Shown here in pieces: positions 22,201 to 37,200 of a stretch of DNA of 64,000 bases; position 1 is the stretch's first letter; the number at the start of each line of letters is the position of its first letter. The stretch is taken from the IMG/VR virus record IMGVR_UViG_3300036831_000050, positions 18,354-82,353 of that record. One strand, 5' to 3'. A program made the position numbers and the translations under genes. The DNA is from a virus. A model generated the notes under the pieces. It saw only the letters and a list, made by a program, of their open reading frames with translations, did not search any database and was not told the origin of the DNA.

Positions 22201-25200
22201 CTGAGCGGCAGCCTTGGCCCCGGCCTTGGAGCCGGTCCCGTTCCGCGATGCCCCGGCCTTGGCGGAGGACCGCTTCGGCTTCGGCTTGGCGCCGGACAGG
22301 GCGGCCTCGGCAGCGGTGAGCTGCTTCAGCTCGTCGGCCCGGTTGGCCTCCAGCTTGGCGTGCGAGTCCTTCTCGCTGTTGTAGACCTTCTCGGCCTCAG
22401 CGACACGCCGCGCCGACTCGGTGATCTGCGCCTCGATCTCCGACTTGCGGTGCCTGATCGCCTGGAGTGGCGTCATGGCCCTCGCCTCAGCGACCGGAGC
22501 GGGCGCAGGGGCAGGCGTGGGGCGCCGTGGCGCCCTCCGCGTGGTGCTCTTGCGTGTCGCGCTCCGTCGCGTGCTCGGCTTGCGAGTGGTGCTCTTACGA
22601 GCCGTGCTCTTCCGGGCAGTGCTCTTGCGAGCGGTGGTGCGCTTGGCACCGGCACGCTTGGTGGTGGCACCCGACGCGCCCATGCGGCGAATGTGCTGGT
22701 AGATGCTGTTGACGTTGACCTTGAGCGTCTTCGCCACTTCGGCGGGAGTCTTGCCCTGGTCAAGCAGGTCTTTGACCTGCTTCTGCTTCGGTGTGAGTGT
22801 GGCAGTGGCCATGCGGCCCCTCCTCTGGTTGGTTGATGTGTAGCTCACGGTGTTGCACTGTACTACAGGTGGCGGTTAGTTGTGAGATGTTTCTGCCAGT
22901 TCGTCCACCATCTCGGCGGCGGACTCATGGCTCATGCCGAACGTCTGGCCCAGCGCGTCGATGATTTCGTCACGCGGGTACTCCAGCGTCAGGCACAGGC
23001 GTGTCATCGCTTCCGGCGTTGTCAGCCTGCTCGGTATCGACATGACGCTCTCCTCTCAGGCGTCGGCGGGCCTCGTCGGCCAGCATGAACTTGACGGTGC
23101 GGCCAAGACTGGTCCCCAGCACGGCCTCGGGTTCCTTCAGCGTGCCACTGTCCCCAGGTGCCAGCCAGGACCCGTACTGGCAGTGGAAGTAGACCTTGCG
23201 CGTCCCGTCCACGATGATGCGGGCATGCCAGTAGCCGCCCGTGGGATGGCGGCCGAAGGTGTCTTGGCCACGGGCGTCCTTGTCGTATCGGATGCGGCGC
23301 AGCTCGTAGTCCTCACCGATGGCCTGGTTGAGCGCCTGTCGGGCGGCTCGGCTGGCCCGCTCGACTGCCGTGTCAGTCCTCGCCACCTCCCACCTCCAGT
23401 TGCGTCGTAATGGTGGTCACGCAGCAGCCCCGGCACACGGGGCATGCGATGCGTAGGGTGGGCGCGCCGATCTGGCCCTCGCCCTGGCAGCGTCCGCACG
23501 GCACGACGGCGACCCCGGCCATCGCCCGCTCGATGAGTGCTCTCTCGCCGTTCATGACTCCTCCAGTTCTCGTAGTCGTGTGCGACCGTGGTCGGTGATG
23601 GTGTAGTAGACGCGCCGTCCTCGGAAGAACGCACCGCTCCGGCGCGCTGGCTTGGCGTAGTTGTGGTGGGACAGGCGCACGAAGACCTTTTGCAGCGTGC
23701 GCTCGTTCCAGCGGTTAGGCTCGTCCTCGGTCCAGCTATGCGCACTGCCCGTGCCCTTGCGCTCTGTCATGACGCGCAGCACGACTCTCTCCTCATAGGT
23801 ATGCAGTGCTCGGCGGTACTTGTAGGCCCTGGAGATTTTTCGCCACGGCGAAGTCCGCCTCTTACGACGCAACTTGAGTGGCGTCATAGGGCACGCCTCG
23901 ACTCTGCGATGGCCAGCCCCGTGTCTCCCACCCACGGGTTTGGCAGGCCGTGAATGCGGACCACGGTGGGCGACCAGCGGTCGTAGATGTCGGCCGCAGT
24001 GCTCATGCCCTGGCCCAGCAGGCCCTCGCCAATGCTGTCGTGACTGACGAACAGGTCGAACAGCACGCCGTCAACCGGCTCGATGCTGCTCGGGTCCACC
24101 GTGTAGAAGTCGTCGCACACGATGTCCAGCTTGTCGTGGGGCACGTGGGGCGCCACCAGCCTTATCACGTCCCGCTCGCGCTCAACGACCGTGATGTGCT
24201 CGACGCGGGGGTTCGCGGTCAGCGTGTGGACCATGAGGCCCAGGCCGAGGCCAGCACACAGCACGTGGCCGGTCAACGCCTCCGCGTGCTCCTCCATCGC
24301 CCACCAGTGCGGCGGGTCGTCCACCATCCACGTCTTACCACCAATCTGGAGATCAGTGATAGGCAGCGGGCGGTTGTTCTCGAAGTACAGGAAGCCGCGC
24401 TGCATGTAGTTCCGGTAGATGCCGGGTGTGTACTGGAACGTCACGATCTCCGCCTTGCCCACGCGGGTGCGCGGGTAGTCGGTGGCTGGCGTGTGCCAGG
24501 CGTCCAGCCTCACGGTGTCACTGCGCAGCGGGCCACTGGTGATGCCGCCGCACGTGAGGCAGACGTACTGCTTCGGGCGCACCGACGGGCGCAGGCATGT
24601 GCACTGGTTGGGCATCAGATGACGCCCTCCACTGCCCAGCCAAAGCTCCCCCAGCGCGGCTCGGTCGGGGCCTTCGGACCGACCAGGCGCACGCGGTGCT
24701 CGACGCGATTGCGTGGCTGGTAGCTGCGCTCGATCTCGTTGGAATCACTCTCGCTGGCGGGCCGACACATGTCGAAGCGCAGCATGTCGATGGGGAACTG
24801 GCCGGTGCCAGCGACGGTGAAGTTGTACGTCCGGGGAATCTTCGGGTAGGTTCGCGGGACGCCTCTAGCTCGGGTCATGTCAACTCCGTTCGGTTGGGAT
24901 CGTATGGCAGCTTGAGAATCGGGAAGTCGTGGCGGCTGTTGTCGTACCGGGCCGGGTCGTGCTGTTCGAGGGAATGGTGGATCAGCTCCGAGGTGAGGCG
25001 GTCCAGCATCGGGAGGCCGAACTTGCCGTCGTGGTCGTTGACCAACCGCACATCGAAAGTTAGGCCGTAGTAGCCCCAGTGCTCGGGCGGCAGGAACTTC
25101 ATCTTGGTCTCGGGACTGCGCGCCCTGTCCAAGTGCTGTAGCGGGAATGTCAGCTCCAGCATCTCACCGTCCGGCGCCACACACCAGGCGTGAGCCAGTG

Positions 25201-28200
25201 GCACGCCGTAGCCTGTCGTGTAGTAGCCCTCGCAGTAGGTCAGCGACGGGTCGGCGTTGGCGGCGTTCTGTGCGTTGGCGAAGCAGTGCCCCAGGTCGCC
25301 TTGGTGCGGCATGTACTGGGCGGGCAGCAGGCGGCCGGGGTAGAACTTGCCGTGCCTGAGCGCAAGGTCAGCACCCCCGCGATAAACGTAGCCGTCACCT
25401 GGCGAAAATTGCGCAGCCTCTTCCAGTCGCTTACGACGCAGCTCAAGTTCACGGGTAAGCGATGTGCGCACGCGCTCCTCGGGACTGGGCAGCACGCCGT
25501 CAAGGAAGGTCATTGCCGCTGCTCCCACCTCTCCAGCGTCGTAGCCGCGACGGCGCGTGCGTCGGCCGTGGACTGGAACTGGTGTCCACGGGCCTCGGCC
25601 ATGCAGAGCTGCTGAAGTGACTCGATGTGCTCCTCGGCCGCCGCGAGCCGCTTGAGCAGGTAATCAACGTCCTCGGCGGAGTGTGCGATGAAGTCGGCGT
25701 CTGGGACGTGTAGACCCTTGAAGTCCTCACGGTAGAGCGCGTCCTTCACGCCGATGGCGCCGCCCTGGTCCATCTCCCACTGCGCCTTGGTCCTGTAGCC
25801 CAGCACCTCGTACCGTGGGCCGGACTCGCGGTAGGACCGCATCGAGCCGTCGAAGCGGAACCGTATGTCAGGGTGGACCTGCACGCCGCGAATCAGGTTG
25901 GGGAACTGATCGCTGCTACGGCCGAACTCCAATTGGAGCCAAGTCTCGAAGCGACGGCTGGCCTCGGCCGGGTCCATGTCGCCGCGCATGAACTCGCGCA
26001 GCTCGTCACACAGGCACGGCGGCGGGAAGTCCAGATCGGAGTCACTGTGCGCAGGGCACCACTTGCCGATGACATTCGCGCGAGCCTGCTCCAGTGTGTA
26101 GCTCTCCATCTCGTCCTCGTCGTAGACGTACTGCTCGTTGCGCAGCGTGGGGGTCATGATGTAGAGGCGCCCACGGTCCGGTGTGCCAAGGTAAACCTGA
26201 TCGGTCTCCGTGTTGCCGAACCAGTCCCACGGCGGCGGGGTGATGCTCTCGAAGCGTTCGCGAATCTCGTCCAGCTTGCTGCCGCTGACGGTTGTCATCG
26301 GTCCTCCTCTAGCGCGCGGTTTACGTGGTCGATGACCTGCTGGCGGCTGGTCACTTCTTCAACGGGGAGTGCGGGCTGGCCGATGGCGATGTAGCAGGCG
26401 TCACAGATGACGGTCTCGCCATCGAATGTGCCGTCATCGTCCATGCTGTCGTACCCGCCATAGACGGACACACACTCGCGCCCCTCGTAGCAGTTCGGGG
26501 ATCGCTTGGCTCGGCACTTGATCTGCATTACACGCTCTCCTCTTGGTGGTGGACACTGGCGGCGGGAAGGTCGCCTAGCACGGCGCCGAGATCGGCCTCG
26601 GCCGCCTCGCGCGTGCGGTAGGTCATGAACTCGCCCCGGTTGGTGGCGTAGACCTTGATGACGGCCTTGCCGCCGCACTCGATGACGAACTCGGCCGGTA
26701 CGGTGGCGGCGATGGCCTCGGCCGTGGCCTTGCCGGTGGTGTAGGTGACGGCACTCATGCTGGTGTCACGTCCACCAGACCGACGATGTGGAAGTTGGAT
26801 AGCGCCGACTCCACGTCCAGCGCGATGCCAGCGGCATCGACATCGCCGTCCTCGATGTAGAAGTCGTCGTCCTCCTCGATCTCGACCTGCACGCGAATCT
26901 CAACAACCACACTCATAGCTGCCTCGCTCTCTCGATTCCGGCGTCGGTGAGCTGGCGTCCGCCGTGGGTCACGCAGACGTAGCCCTCCTCGATCAGGTAC
27001 GGCTCAACGAACAGCGCCACGGCCTTGGTGTCGCGTGAGTGGCCCAGCGCCGTGGCGATGGTGTTCACGCTGGCCTGGTAGATGACAGTGTTGTCCACCC
27101 GCCGCGTCCGCTTGGAGCGGAGCAGGGACTTGAGCATCTTCTGCATGTCGATGGTCAGGCCGTCTAGCGTGCAGCCGTTCAGATCGCGGACCACGGCCTC
27201 CGCGTCGGCATCGGTCACGGGATCGCAGCCGAGCGCCATCGCATTGCGGACGTAGGTGTTGACCTGCCTCGGGTTACGCCGTGACGCAAGTCCGAAGATA
27301 GCCTCGGCCTCTGGTGTCAGGTGCACTCCGAGCTGCTGCCCGTTGAGGTGGGCCAGACTGGTCATGTCCGCGAAGGTGTAGGGGTCCAGCGTCAGGGTCA
27401 GCGGGAAGCGGTTGCAGAACGCTTCCGGCAGCAGGCCGATGTCGGTGGTGCAGCCGATGAAGGTCACGGCCGGGAAGGGCAGCATGCCGCTCTGTGTCGG
27501 CAGCCGACGGTCCTCCATGACGTGATAGAAGTCCTCGGGGTCGGCAGCCTGCGTGACGCCTCGCCTGTCGCCGGAGACCTGCTGATGAATCTCGTCCACG
27601 ATGACGACATCGCCGTCCTCGCAGGTCGTGCGCAGCGCGTCCAGCGTCGCCAGATCGACCGGGGCCTTGATCTGGTACACACGCCGTCCGCACTCATGAG
27701 CGACGACCTGTGCCAGCGTGGTCTTGCCGGTGCCCGACTGGCCAGCCAGCATGATGTGGTCCAACGGACGACCTGAAGTTCTGCTGTTAGCAACGATGCG
27801 GGCCATGAGGCGCTTGAGCCTGTCCTGGCCGATCATCGTGTCGAACGTGGACGGCCGCAACTTGTTGCCGCTGCGGTCATCGAAGCTCAGTGGCTTGAGC
27901 TGGACCTTCGGGCCGGTGGCACCGTCGCCCCAGATGGCCTGGTGAATCGCGCGCATCTCCCGGGAGAGCGGGTCCTGGCCAACCTCACGCATGAAGTTGG
28001 GGTAGCGGTCGTGGAGACTCTGGCCGTGGCCAGCGGGCACGCGGCCGGTCGGTGTGCCGCCGCCGTGGTCATGGTGTCGGGCGATGCGGGCGGTGCGAGA
28101 AAGATCGTGATGGTGCATGTGTGCTCCCATTCGGTAGGGCGGAGAGTGTAGCAGCGTGCCACACTCTCCGCACTGTCGTGGTTGGTCAGACGCCGAGCAG

Positions 28201-31200
28201 CTTGCGGAGCTGCCGGTTCAGCACCTCCATGCGGGTCTCGACATCGCCAACCTCGCTCTTGAGCGCGCCCTGGTACTCGCCCAGCTTGCGCTTGAGCTGG
28301 TCCAGCTTCCCGTAGTGGTGCTTCATGACATCTTCGCGGACGCCCCGCTTACGGGCATCGCCGGAAGTGTCGTTGGGGTTGACTGGCCGGAGCAGGTCAG
28401 CGACGGTGGCGATCTCCTCCTCAAGCTCCTCCATGATCGTGGTCATGAACGACCTACGAATCAACTCACGCTCGCTGGCACCGTCTGCCATCGGAGCGTA
28501 GTAGAGGAACGCCCGACCTTCGGGCTTGTAGAGGCTGTTCAGGAACTCGGCCAGCGCGTCCAGCGTCCTGCGGTGGCGCTCCAGCACGAAGTAGATCGAC
28601 TGACGCGGCCCACCGATGGGAGTGCCGCTGAGGCCGACCTGATTGCCGTACGTCTTGCCGGTCTTCTCATCGACGCGGCCCTCATCGTGCACGTTGACGA
28701 TGTAGTCACGGACCATCTCCCTGACCTTGGCGCCAGTGATGCGCTTGGCGTTCTGGTCAACGCGGGTCTGGATGCTGTCCATGATGGCCACGACCGTGGG
28801 CCGGTTGGCACCTTCGAGCGCCTTGAAGCCGACGGTCTCGCTGGCCTTGGAAAACCAGACCTTGACGGCGCCGGAGTACAGGACACGCTCGTCGGAGGTG
28901 TCACGCTCAACACGTGTCACCTGATAGATCACGTCCTCGTTGTTCTCCAGCACCAGCCGAATGTCGGTCTCGACCTTCGTGCCAGTCTTGTCATCGACGT
29001 ACGTCCCGGCCTTCTCCTCGTCCCGTACGGCGCGCTTGAACGCATCGACGGCGCGGGGATCGCGGGGAAGCGGCTGTGGGTCCAGACCTGCCATGCCCCA
29101 GCGCCGGATGACCCGGCTCAGAGACACGTCCTCCATGGGGACGCTGGACCACACGATGTAGCCCAGCGGCTTGACCTTGGAGTCCTTCGACACGGCGACC
29201 ATGCCCTTCAGGACATCGGGGGTGGTCATTGTTGCGGACATGTGGTCACGCTCCTAACGGTGGGATTGCAGTTGGTCGGTTGTCATGTCAGGTGGACGGC
29301 CAGCTCGGCGGTGGCGTGGGACGGGTCGTTCAGCTCGAAGTCCTCGACCCGGACCACGTAGTCGGAGTAGCCCTCCAAGTAGGGGAAGCGGCGCGAGTCG
29401 CGCCCGATGGCGATTCCGAAGATGCGCACACCCATCTCGTTGAGTCGGTTGCGCAGACGCTTGTCAGCGTCGCCGTACGGTGCGTCACCGTCACCGATGA
29501 GCACGATGTCGGCCTTCTTGAACTCGGGTGCGCGCTGCATGATGTCAGCGGCGCCCTTGACGGCCTGGTATGGCGCGGTGCCACCTCCGAAGAAGTGACT
29601 GGCCATGTCCACGATCTTCTGTGCGTCCATGGCCTCGCGCCCCTTGAACTCGGTGACGAACACCTCGTCCATGTCCGCCCATTCGACACAGGCGAAGTCA
29701 CGCTTCTCCAGCCGAGCGATGTGGAGTAGGCACATGCACACGGCCCGTGCCCAGATGTTGCGCTCGCCCTTCATGGAGTAGCTGGCGTCCGGCGCCACGA
29801 TGATCGGCCCGCGTCCGGCGTGCTCCTCACCGACGGTGCTGAACTGAAGCAGCTCTTGGTCGCCGTACCGCTGGAGGAAGCCCAGCTCCAGATCGTCGTC
29901 TGCGAACTCGGACAGCTCGGAGCTTAGGACGCGATTCAAGTTGTCCCCAAACTCAACGTCAACGATCTCGTCGTTGCCGCCGACGATGCGCTTCGCACGC
30001 CGGAACCGAATGTCACGGTCCAGCCGACCGAACCGCTCGGCCATGGCGCGGAGCTGCGGGTTCTCGGCCCACATCTGGGCGATGGTCAGAGCTTGCTCGG
30101 GCGATTCGTAGACCGGCTCGCCCTTGCCTAGACCGCTGCCGAACTTCGGTACGTTGCTGGCCTGCTCGGCCGCCTCATGGGCAGCCTGGGCGGCCCGCTC
30201 GATGGCGGCGAGTGCCTGTGCGTCCATGGGACTGAAGTTGTCGGCCACGTCGGCGGCCTGCTGCTGTAGGTCGGCCTGCTGCTGAGCGAGCTGGTCGATC
30301 TCCGCTGTCAGGTTCGCGGGCACCGGCTGTCCGGCGTCGGCAAGCTCCTGAGCGTGCCCCTGAGCCTGTCCGAGCTGGTCGATGGTGTCACGGACCTGCT
30401 GCTCAAGGTCGCTGTACTCCTGCGACTCTTGCGACTGCTCAAGCAGCTCGTCGGTCAGGATGCGGCGCAGTTCCTTGGCGAACGCCATGGTGGCGATGCC
30501 AGCCATGGAAGCGTCGTCCATGGTCGTGTTGCGAGCGGCTGAGTGCGAGTCGCTGGCGATCAGCTTCGGCATGATGCGCTTGTGCAGCTCGACGCGCGGG
30601 TCAACCGGCTCGATGATCTCGGGCCGGAAGTGAGCGTGGTAGCTGTAGAACACGTCCCGGCACAGCTCGGCCCATGCGTGGTAGGCCGGAGCGTTCTCGG
30701 TCGCGTCCTTGTGAGCCTTCATGGCCTCTTGGTACGCGATGAACTCTTCGGGCGTGGCGGCTGTCATGTCGATGGGGTCAGGCTCGGGCACTTCGCGGGG
30801 AATCTGCGGCGCCTCATCGACGGCGATGGCCCGGAATCGCGGGCTGTCATCGCGGAAGTTCTTGTACTGCATGCTGTCCATCGAATCGTGGGTCAGCACG
30901 CTGTCAGGCAACTGAAGTTCGGGCGTACCGATCTTGTTGCCGTTCTCGCCCAGCAGGTCAGTCAGTGAGATGACCGGCATGTTGTGCCTCCAGTGCCGCC
31001 GCGCCGATGTGCGCGGCGGCCGGTCGTCGGTGTCAGAGTCCTACTCGTCGTCATCATCGTCGTCGGTGCCGGACAGGTAGCCGACCACCCACTTGTGATA
31101 GCTCTTGATCTCGGCTACAACTTCGCGGGTGACAGACACGTCCTCGCCCTCGGCCTCGCCTTCGGTGATTTGGTCCTTGCCCTCGTCAAGCAGTTTCTTG

Positions 31201-34200
31201 AGCTGAGTGGCGAACTGCCACCCTTCGCCCATCTTGTCACGGCGCTCGGCCTCGTCCAGCTTGGCCGCGTCCTGCTCCAGCTTCGCCATCTCGGCCCGTA
31301 CGGCCTCCATGGCCTCGCGCAGCCGCCTGGCCTTGCGAGTGAACTTGCTGGCGAGATCGGTCACGATGTCGCGAGCTGGCTTGTGGTGGTCAGGCAGACT
31401 CCACGCCATGTGCTCGGCAACGAGGAAGTCGTCCATGACCACGGTGTCACGGCCGCGCAGCCAAGCGCGAGACCGCATCGCCCGCCAGATGTCACGCTTG
31501 CGCCGCTGGGAGACCATGAAGCCAGCCTCCAAGCACTTCTGCTCCAGTTCGCCCATCTTCTCCAGCACCGGCTCGGGCACTGGGATGGCGCGGGCAGCGT
31601 CGCGGATCGTCTTGATGTCGTCCAGCGTGAGCGGTTCGAGATCAGTGGAGTCGATGCCGTCCACGTCATAGCCGAGCTGGATCAGTGACACCGACTTGCG
31701 TCCCTCCGGCGTCTGCACCGGCTGAACGACCTTGGTGATGGCGATTCGGTCGCGGAACGCCTGCAAGTCCTCGCGGTCAGGCAGCTCGTTCGATGACATC
31801 AGAATCGTGATGAGCTGCGAGCAGTCGATGACCTTACCGCCGATCTTCAGTTGGCGCTTAGCGAAGATGTCCAGCAGCGGGTTGAGCATCGGCGGCGACC
31901 CCTTGAAAATCTCGTCCAAGTAGGCCAGGTTCGCCTCGATGAGCGAGCCAGCGGTGATGCGGGCGGTCCGGCCTTCCTTCATGGCCATCACGTCCTTCTC
32001 GCCCAGCAGCTCGGACACGCTCTGGTCCTTCGCCAGGAGGTGCGTGAACAGCTCGGCGGCGTCGATGCAGTAGTCGGTCAGCAGCTCGATGAGCCAGGTC
32101 TTGCCGACGCCTGGGTCGCCCAGGAAGAGCAGGTCGATACCTGAGATGATCGCGATGGCCAGCAGCTCGATCTCCTCAGTTCGCTCGACGTTGTTCCGAG
32201 CGAGGAAGCCGGTCTTCGGGTTGAAGATGGCGTCGAACCGAGCGTGTAGCTGGCTCGTAACGGTGGTCGTGGTCATGCGAGTCTCCAGTTCGCTAGTGGT
32301 TGACGGGAGTCAGAGTGTAGCACGGTGCCACAGGTGTGGCATCGCGCATCAGGTTGTGGCTCGTTCGATGTCGCTTGCAAGTCTCTGCATTGCTCGCGCA
32401 ATCGCCTTCGCCAGGTTCGGTGGCGTGATTCGTGGTCCATCGAAGGACACCATGGGTCCGGGCATGAATCTCGCGACCCGTGCCACGCGCTCGCCTTCGT
32501 CATCGAGCACGTGGTAGACGCCCTCGTACTGCTTACTGACGCGGTAGGTAATCACGGCACTGTCACCACCCCGCGAGCGGCCCACTCCTGAGCAAGCTCG
32601 GCCTCATGCTGGACCTGCTCGGCGCAGCTCTCGGCCATGGACGCGGCCTCGGCCTTGATGTAGCCCTCGTCGGGTTCGCCAATGAAGCCCCACACGGACT
32701 CCATGACTTCGCCGCCCTCACGGTCACGTATCACGATGCCGAACACGTAGCCCTGGAGCCACTGGTCCAGTTCGTTGACGCGAGCCTCGGCGTACTTGGT
32801 GGCGTCATCGACCGAGCCGTTCCACTCGTCATCGAGCTGCTTCTGTGTGAAGCAGATGGCACAGTTCGGGCCGTCCTCCATGACGTACAGGCGAGCACCA
32901 GTTGACCCGTAGTCCGAGAAGAACAGCGGGATGGTGAGCACGGCGTCGTAGTTGTGACGCATGTAGGTCGGCAGGTCGCACTCGATGTAGCCGTTGCCCT
33001 CGCAGTTCGGGCAGTTCTTCTCGATTGGGTGGTCGTCGGCATCGAGCACTGGTTCGTCGTCCGACTCGACGGTGCCCTCACCCTCACAGTTCGGGCAGTC
33101 GATGGTCAGCTCCGGCTCGGAGATGCGTTCGTCGCCTTCCCACGTGCCGTCGTAGACCCACGAATAGATCGTGCCAGCGTTGTCGTTGTCCTGTGGGCTA
33201 GACACGGGATCGTCGTCGGGAACGATCTCGACCCACACACCAGCGTGTTCGTATGCCTCGGCAGGTTCGATCATGTCAGCTCCTAATCAGGTAGTCGTCA
33301 CCGTCGTAGGTGATGGTTGTGTAGTCCTGGCGCAGTTCGTCGGCCGCCGCCTCCCAGTCGATGTGATTGAACGGCCAGCGGTTCGTGTCGTCCGAGATGT
33401 AGCCGAGATCGGTGGCCAGCTCCTCCGCGTACTCCGCGAAGTCGTCCTCGGCAATGAGCGTGGGTTCGTGGTTGTTGGCGTGCCACTCCAGCGTGTCAGG
33501 TTCGGCCGGATCAAGGCCCAGCTCGCCGCATAGGCTCACGTACTTCTCGACGTACTCCTGCTGCTCGTCTTCGGCCAGGAACTTCTCCGTGGCCTCGGCA
33601 ACCTCACCGTAGGACATGCCTTCGGTGTCGGGCACGCTGGACCCCATCTCGGCAATGCGTTCGCGCCACTCTTCAGCGATCTCTCGCAGGTCCAGTACGT
33701 TCATGCTGTCACCTCCACGCCAGCGACGCCAGCGCCATAGGTCTCGGGAATGAGTCGGCGGTACAGGTAGGTTCGCAGGGCACGTGTCACCACATCGGCG
33801 GTGCCGTATCGCGCCTTCTCGCCACCCATGGTCCCTTCGTCTGGGTCCATGCCCAGGTGGATGAAGACGCCGGTATCGGAGTAGCCCGCTTCGCGCAGTG
33901 CGTTGACGAACATGCTCGGCACGTAGTACCGCTCGCGAATGTGCTGTTCGAGATGGTCAGTGCCGAACGCCTCAGCACGCGGTTCGTTGGGATCGCGCAG
34001 CGCGCAGCCCCAGCAATCGCCGCCACTGGGCAACTTGAGTCCGTTCGTAACCAGCTCGTTGACGGCATCGGCCACGAACTTGTTGATGCGCTTCTTCTTC
34101 TTCTCCAACTGGCGCTCGCGGCGAGCATTGCGCTCGATCTCTCGCCGGTTCGGACGCGGGGCATAGCCCTCGGCGTTGACTTCCATGCCATCGGTGAAGG

Positions 34201-37200
34201 GCACGCGGTTGCGTTCGTCCCACTCCCGGTAGAGCTTCCGCGCAGCCTTGACAGCTCGGAACTCCTCCAGATAGGCGTCCTGCCACGCTTCGCGGGTCTC
34301 GAACCGTTCGAGCATCGCTGTCATCTTCGCGTAGCCCTCGGTTCGGTTGCGACCCCAGCCGCCGCCGTTCATGGCCTCAGACCACGCGCGGTGCTGGCGC
34401 TCGAACAGCGCGCAGTGTGGGCATTGCTCCCACTTGTGTTCGTCGGCATCGGGGAACGTGGTCTCCGGCCGTGGGGCGTGATAGTTGTACTGCTCTTCGC
34501 GCCAGGCGGTTGCCACGTGCACGACACGCCGGACCTTCGCGGAGAAGTACCCGTCGCAGTGTTCGAGCGTGATGTCATCGTCGCGATGCTCGCCCTCACG
34601 AATGAACACCTCGCGGGTCTCCGGTTCGCAGGTCTCGGTGCCAGCGATGCAGCCCTCGGTGGGCTTGACAGGCTCAGGGCCAGGGTCGAGCGCGTGGAAC
34701 GGCTTTGGGATCGTTCGCTGCGGCCAACGCTCCGGGCGTGGGTCGTCTGGGTCCGGCTCAGCGCGCACGTACCAGTCGCCGCGCTCGCTCACAATGTGGG
34801 GCGTGACGGCCGAGAGTCTGTCCTTCGTGGTCACAGTTCGCCAGCCGCCGCTATTGAGCGTGACGCGGCCGTCCCTGTGGAACGTCGCGATGTCTGTGGC
34901 GTGCAACCTCAGCGCGTAGGTGTCCTCGTCGCGCCGTTCGATGCGAGTGTTGTTGGCGTACGGCTTTGACCGCTTATCGCGGGCACTTGAGACAAGCTGT
35001 TCGCACTGTGCGAAATCGAGCATGATGGTCTCCTGTGTAGGTGGGTCAGTTGTCGTCCAGCGAGTACAGTCCGAACTCGCCGTCGTTCCAGCTCCAAGCG
35101 TGTCCTTCGAGCGGACGCTGTTCGTTGAGCCAGCTCTCTGCGTCGTCTGCGCAGTCCACCAGCCGCTCGAACTCGTCCACGTCCAGCGGGGGTTCGGTGC
35201 TCGGCCCCATGGCCGCGAGATGGCGCCGCGCGAGATCGCTCGCCTCGTCGTCCTCCCAGCCGAACTCGGCCGCAACTTGGACCGCACGCGCGAGCGCGTA
35301 CTGGCCCCAATGGCCGTCCACGTAGCACCCAGGTTCGGGCTTAGCATCGGTCACGACAGTTCTCCAGTTCGCTCGTAAGGTCGAGCGAGGTTGTAGGTGG
35401 GTTCTGGCGGGTTCGCGGGAAGTTCACCCGCGCGCAAGTCAAAGGTTAGGGCATGGCGCGAACCGCCGTACCCGACAGCTCGCGCCACAGTGCCCAATCA
35501 GTCCTCGACGCGCGTGAGCAGTTCGTAGCCAGTGTCCTCAGGGACACGGAACGCTTCGCGCAGCCGGTGCAACAGTCGGCGCATTGCCAACCTCCTGTGT
35601 AGAAGACTCCCGCGCGCAACAGCGCACGTATTCGCGCGGGCATTACTCACGGTGCGCCCGTGAGGGTTCGTGCAACATTCGACAGCACGTCGTCAGCAGC
35701 GGGCAGGAACCGCAGCTCGCTGTAAGCGGGGTCGTTGTTCGTGGCAGTGTGCCTCTGCCCTGTGGTTCGCTGGACTGGCGGAGCTTGCAGTGCGCAAGGA
35801 CACCAGCAGCGCGTGACGCTCGCGGCGCCACTGTTCGCGGCGGTCTCACACTGTTCGCCAAACAGTGCGAGTGTGCCGAGACCGTGTTCACGTCTGCGCG
35901 CGGCTGTTCGAGCACACGCGCACACGCGAGCACGGGGGATGGCCCCCCTGCTCAGCTTGCGCCGAGCAGGGAAGCGATCTCCTCCGGGGTGATGACCGCG
36001 CCGATGGCCGCGCCGATGGCCGCGAGCGGGAGCGTTTGCTCCGAGCTGCCATCGCGCAGCACCAGCACGGGCACGCGGGTATTGTCGCGGCCGACCAGCC
36101 GCGCGCCGCGCGTGACATACGCGGCATCGGAAACCTCGGGCACGCTCGCGCGGGGTGCGCTCTTATCGACCAGCACGCGAGACTCGCGCCGCGCGGAGAC
36201 CTTGAAGTCTGCGAGCGTGTCTGTCTTCGCGGCCGGAGCGGCCGGGGTGGTCGTTGTCTTACCGGGCATAACTCCTCCGATCTCACGCGGGAAGGTCCCG
36301 CGAGTGTTGACTCTGACACTAGGTACAGTGCGCCGCCCCCTGAAAAGGTTACGGGCCAACTGGCGGCCGAGCGTAACCTTTTGCCCGCTTGGCCCACTGT
36401 ACCTAGTGAAGGCGCCGAGCTGGCCCGCCACTGTGGCGGCCACACTAGGAACAGTGCTCAAGGCGCCGCAAAGGTTTCGGCCGCACATTGGCCGCGCCGC
36501 TCGCCCCACTCGCCCCACCCCGCCATGATTCGGCGGCCGTCCGCCAATGTGCGGCCAACACTCTGCGAGATTGCGCGAGCGGCGCGGCGGCCGTGCGGCG
36601 CGGCGGGTAGTACAAACGTCCAGAGTCGTAACCTTCCAACTGAAGTTGGCCGATAATAGCCGCGAAGCGGCTACCGGCCGCCAAACGGAAGGGAAGACCA
36701 GATGTCACCCCGCAACACTCTCACCCCGGCCGAGCGAATCACGCTCAAGCGTGAAGTGTCGGCCGCCAGACTGGCCGCCAAGCGTGCCGCCGATGCCCGG
36801 ACCGAATCACTCCGGCCGAGCGGCGGGCCAGCACTGCTACCGAATCTGGCCCAAATGCGCGAGCTGCGCGGCCAGCTCGAAGCGGCCGAGCTGCTGAAGC
36901 TGGCCCGCTCCGCCGCACGTTTGGAGCTGCGCGGCGAACGGTACTCGGCAGATGACCGCGCCGATGTCGCCGCGTCCATAGTGGCGGCCGTGCTGGCCGA
37001 CACTGGCGGAGCGATGCCGCGCCGCGAATCACCCCGGATCAAACTTGGCCGCTTGTGCGGCGACGCGAAGAACTTGCGCCGCTCAATCGACGCGGCGCGG
37101 GAGCGTGACCAGCTCGAAGCTGGCCGCGAAGCTGCGCGGCATGCGCTCACGGCCGATGCTCTGGGCCACTCGCCCACCCCGGCCGCTCATGCCGCCATCG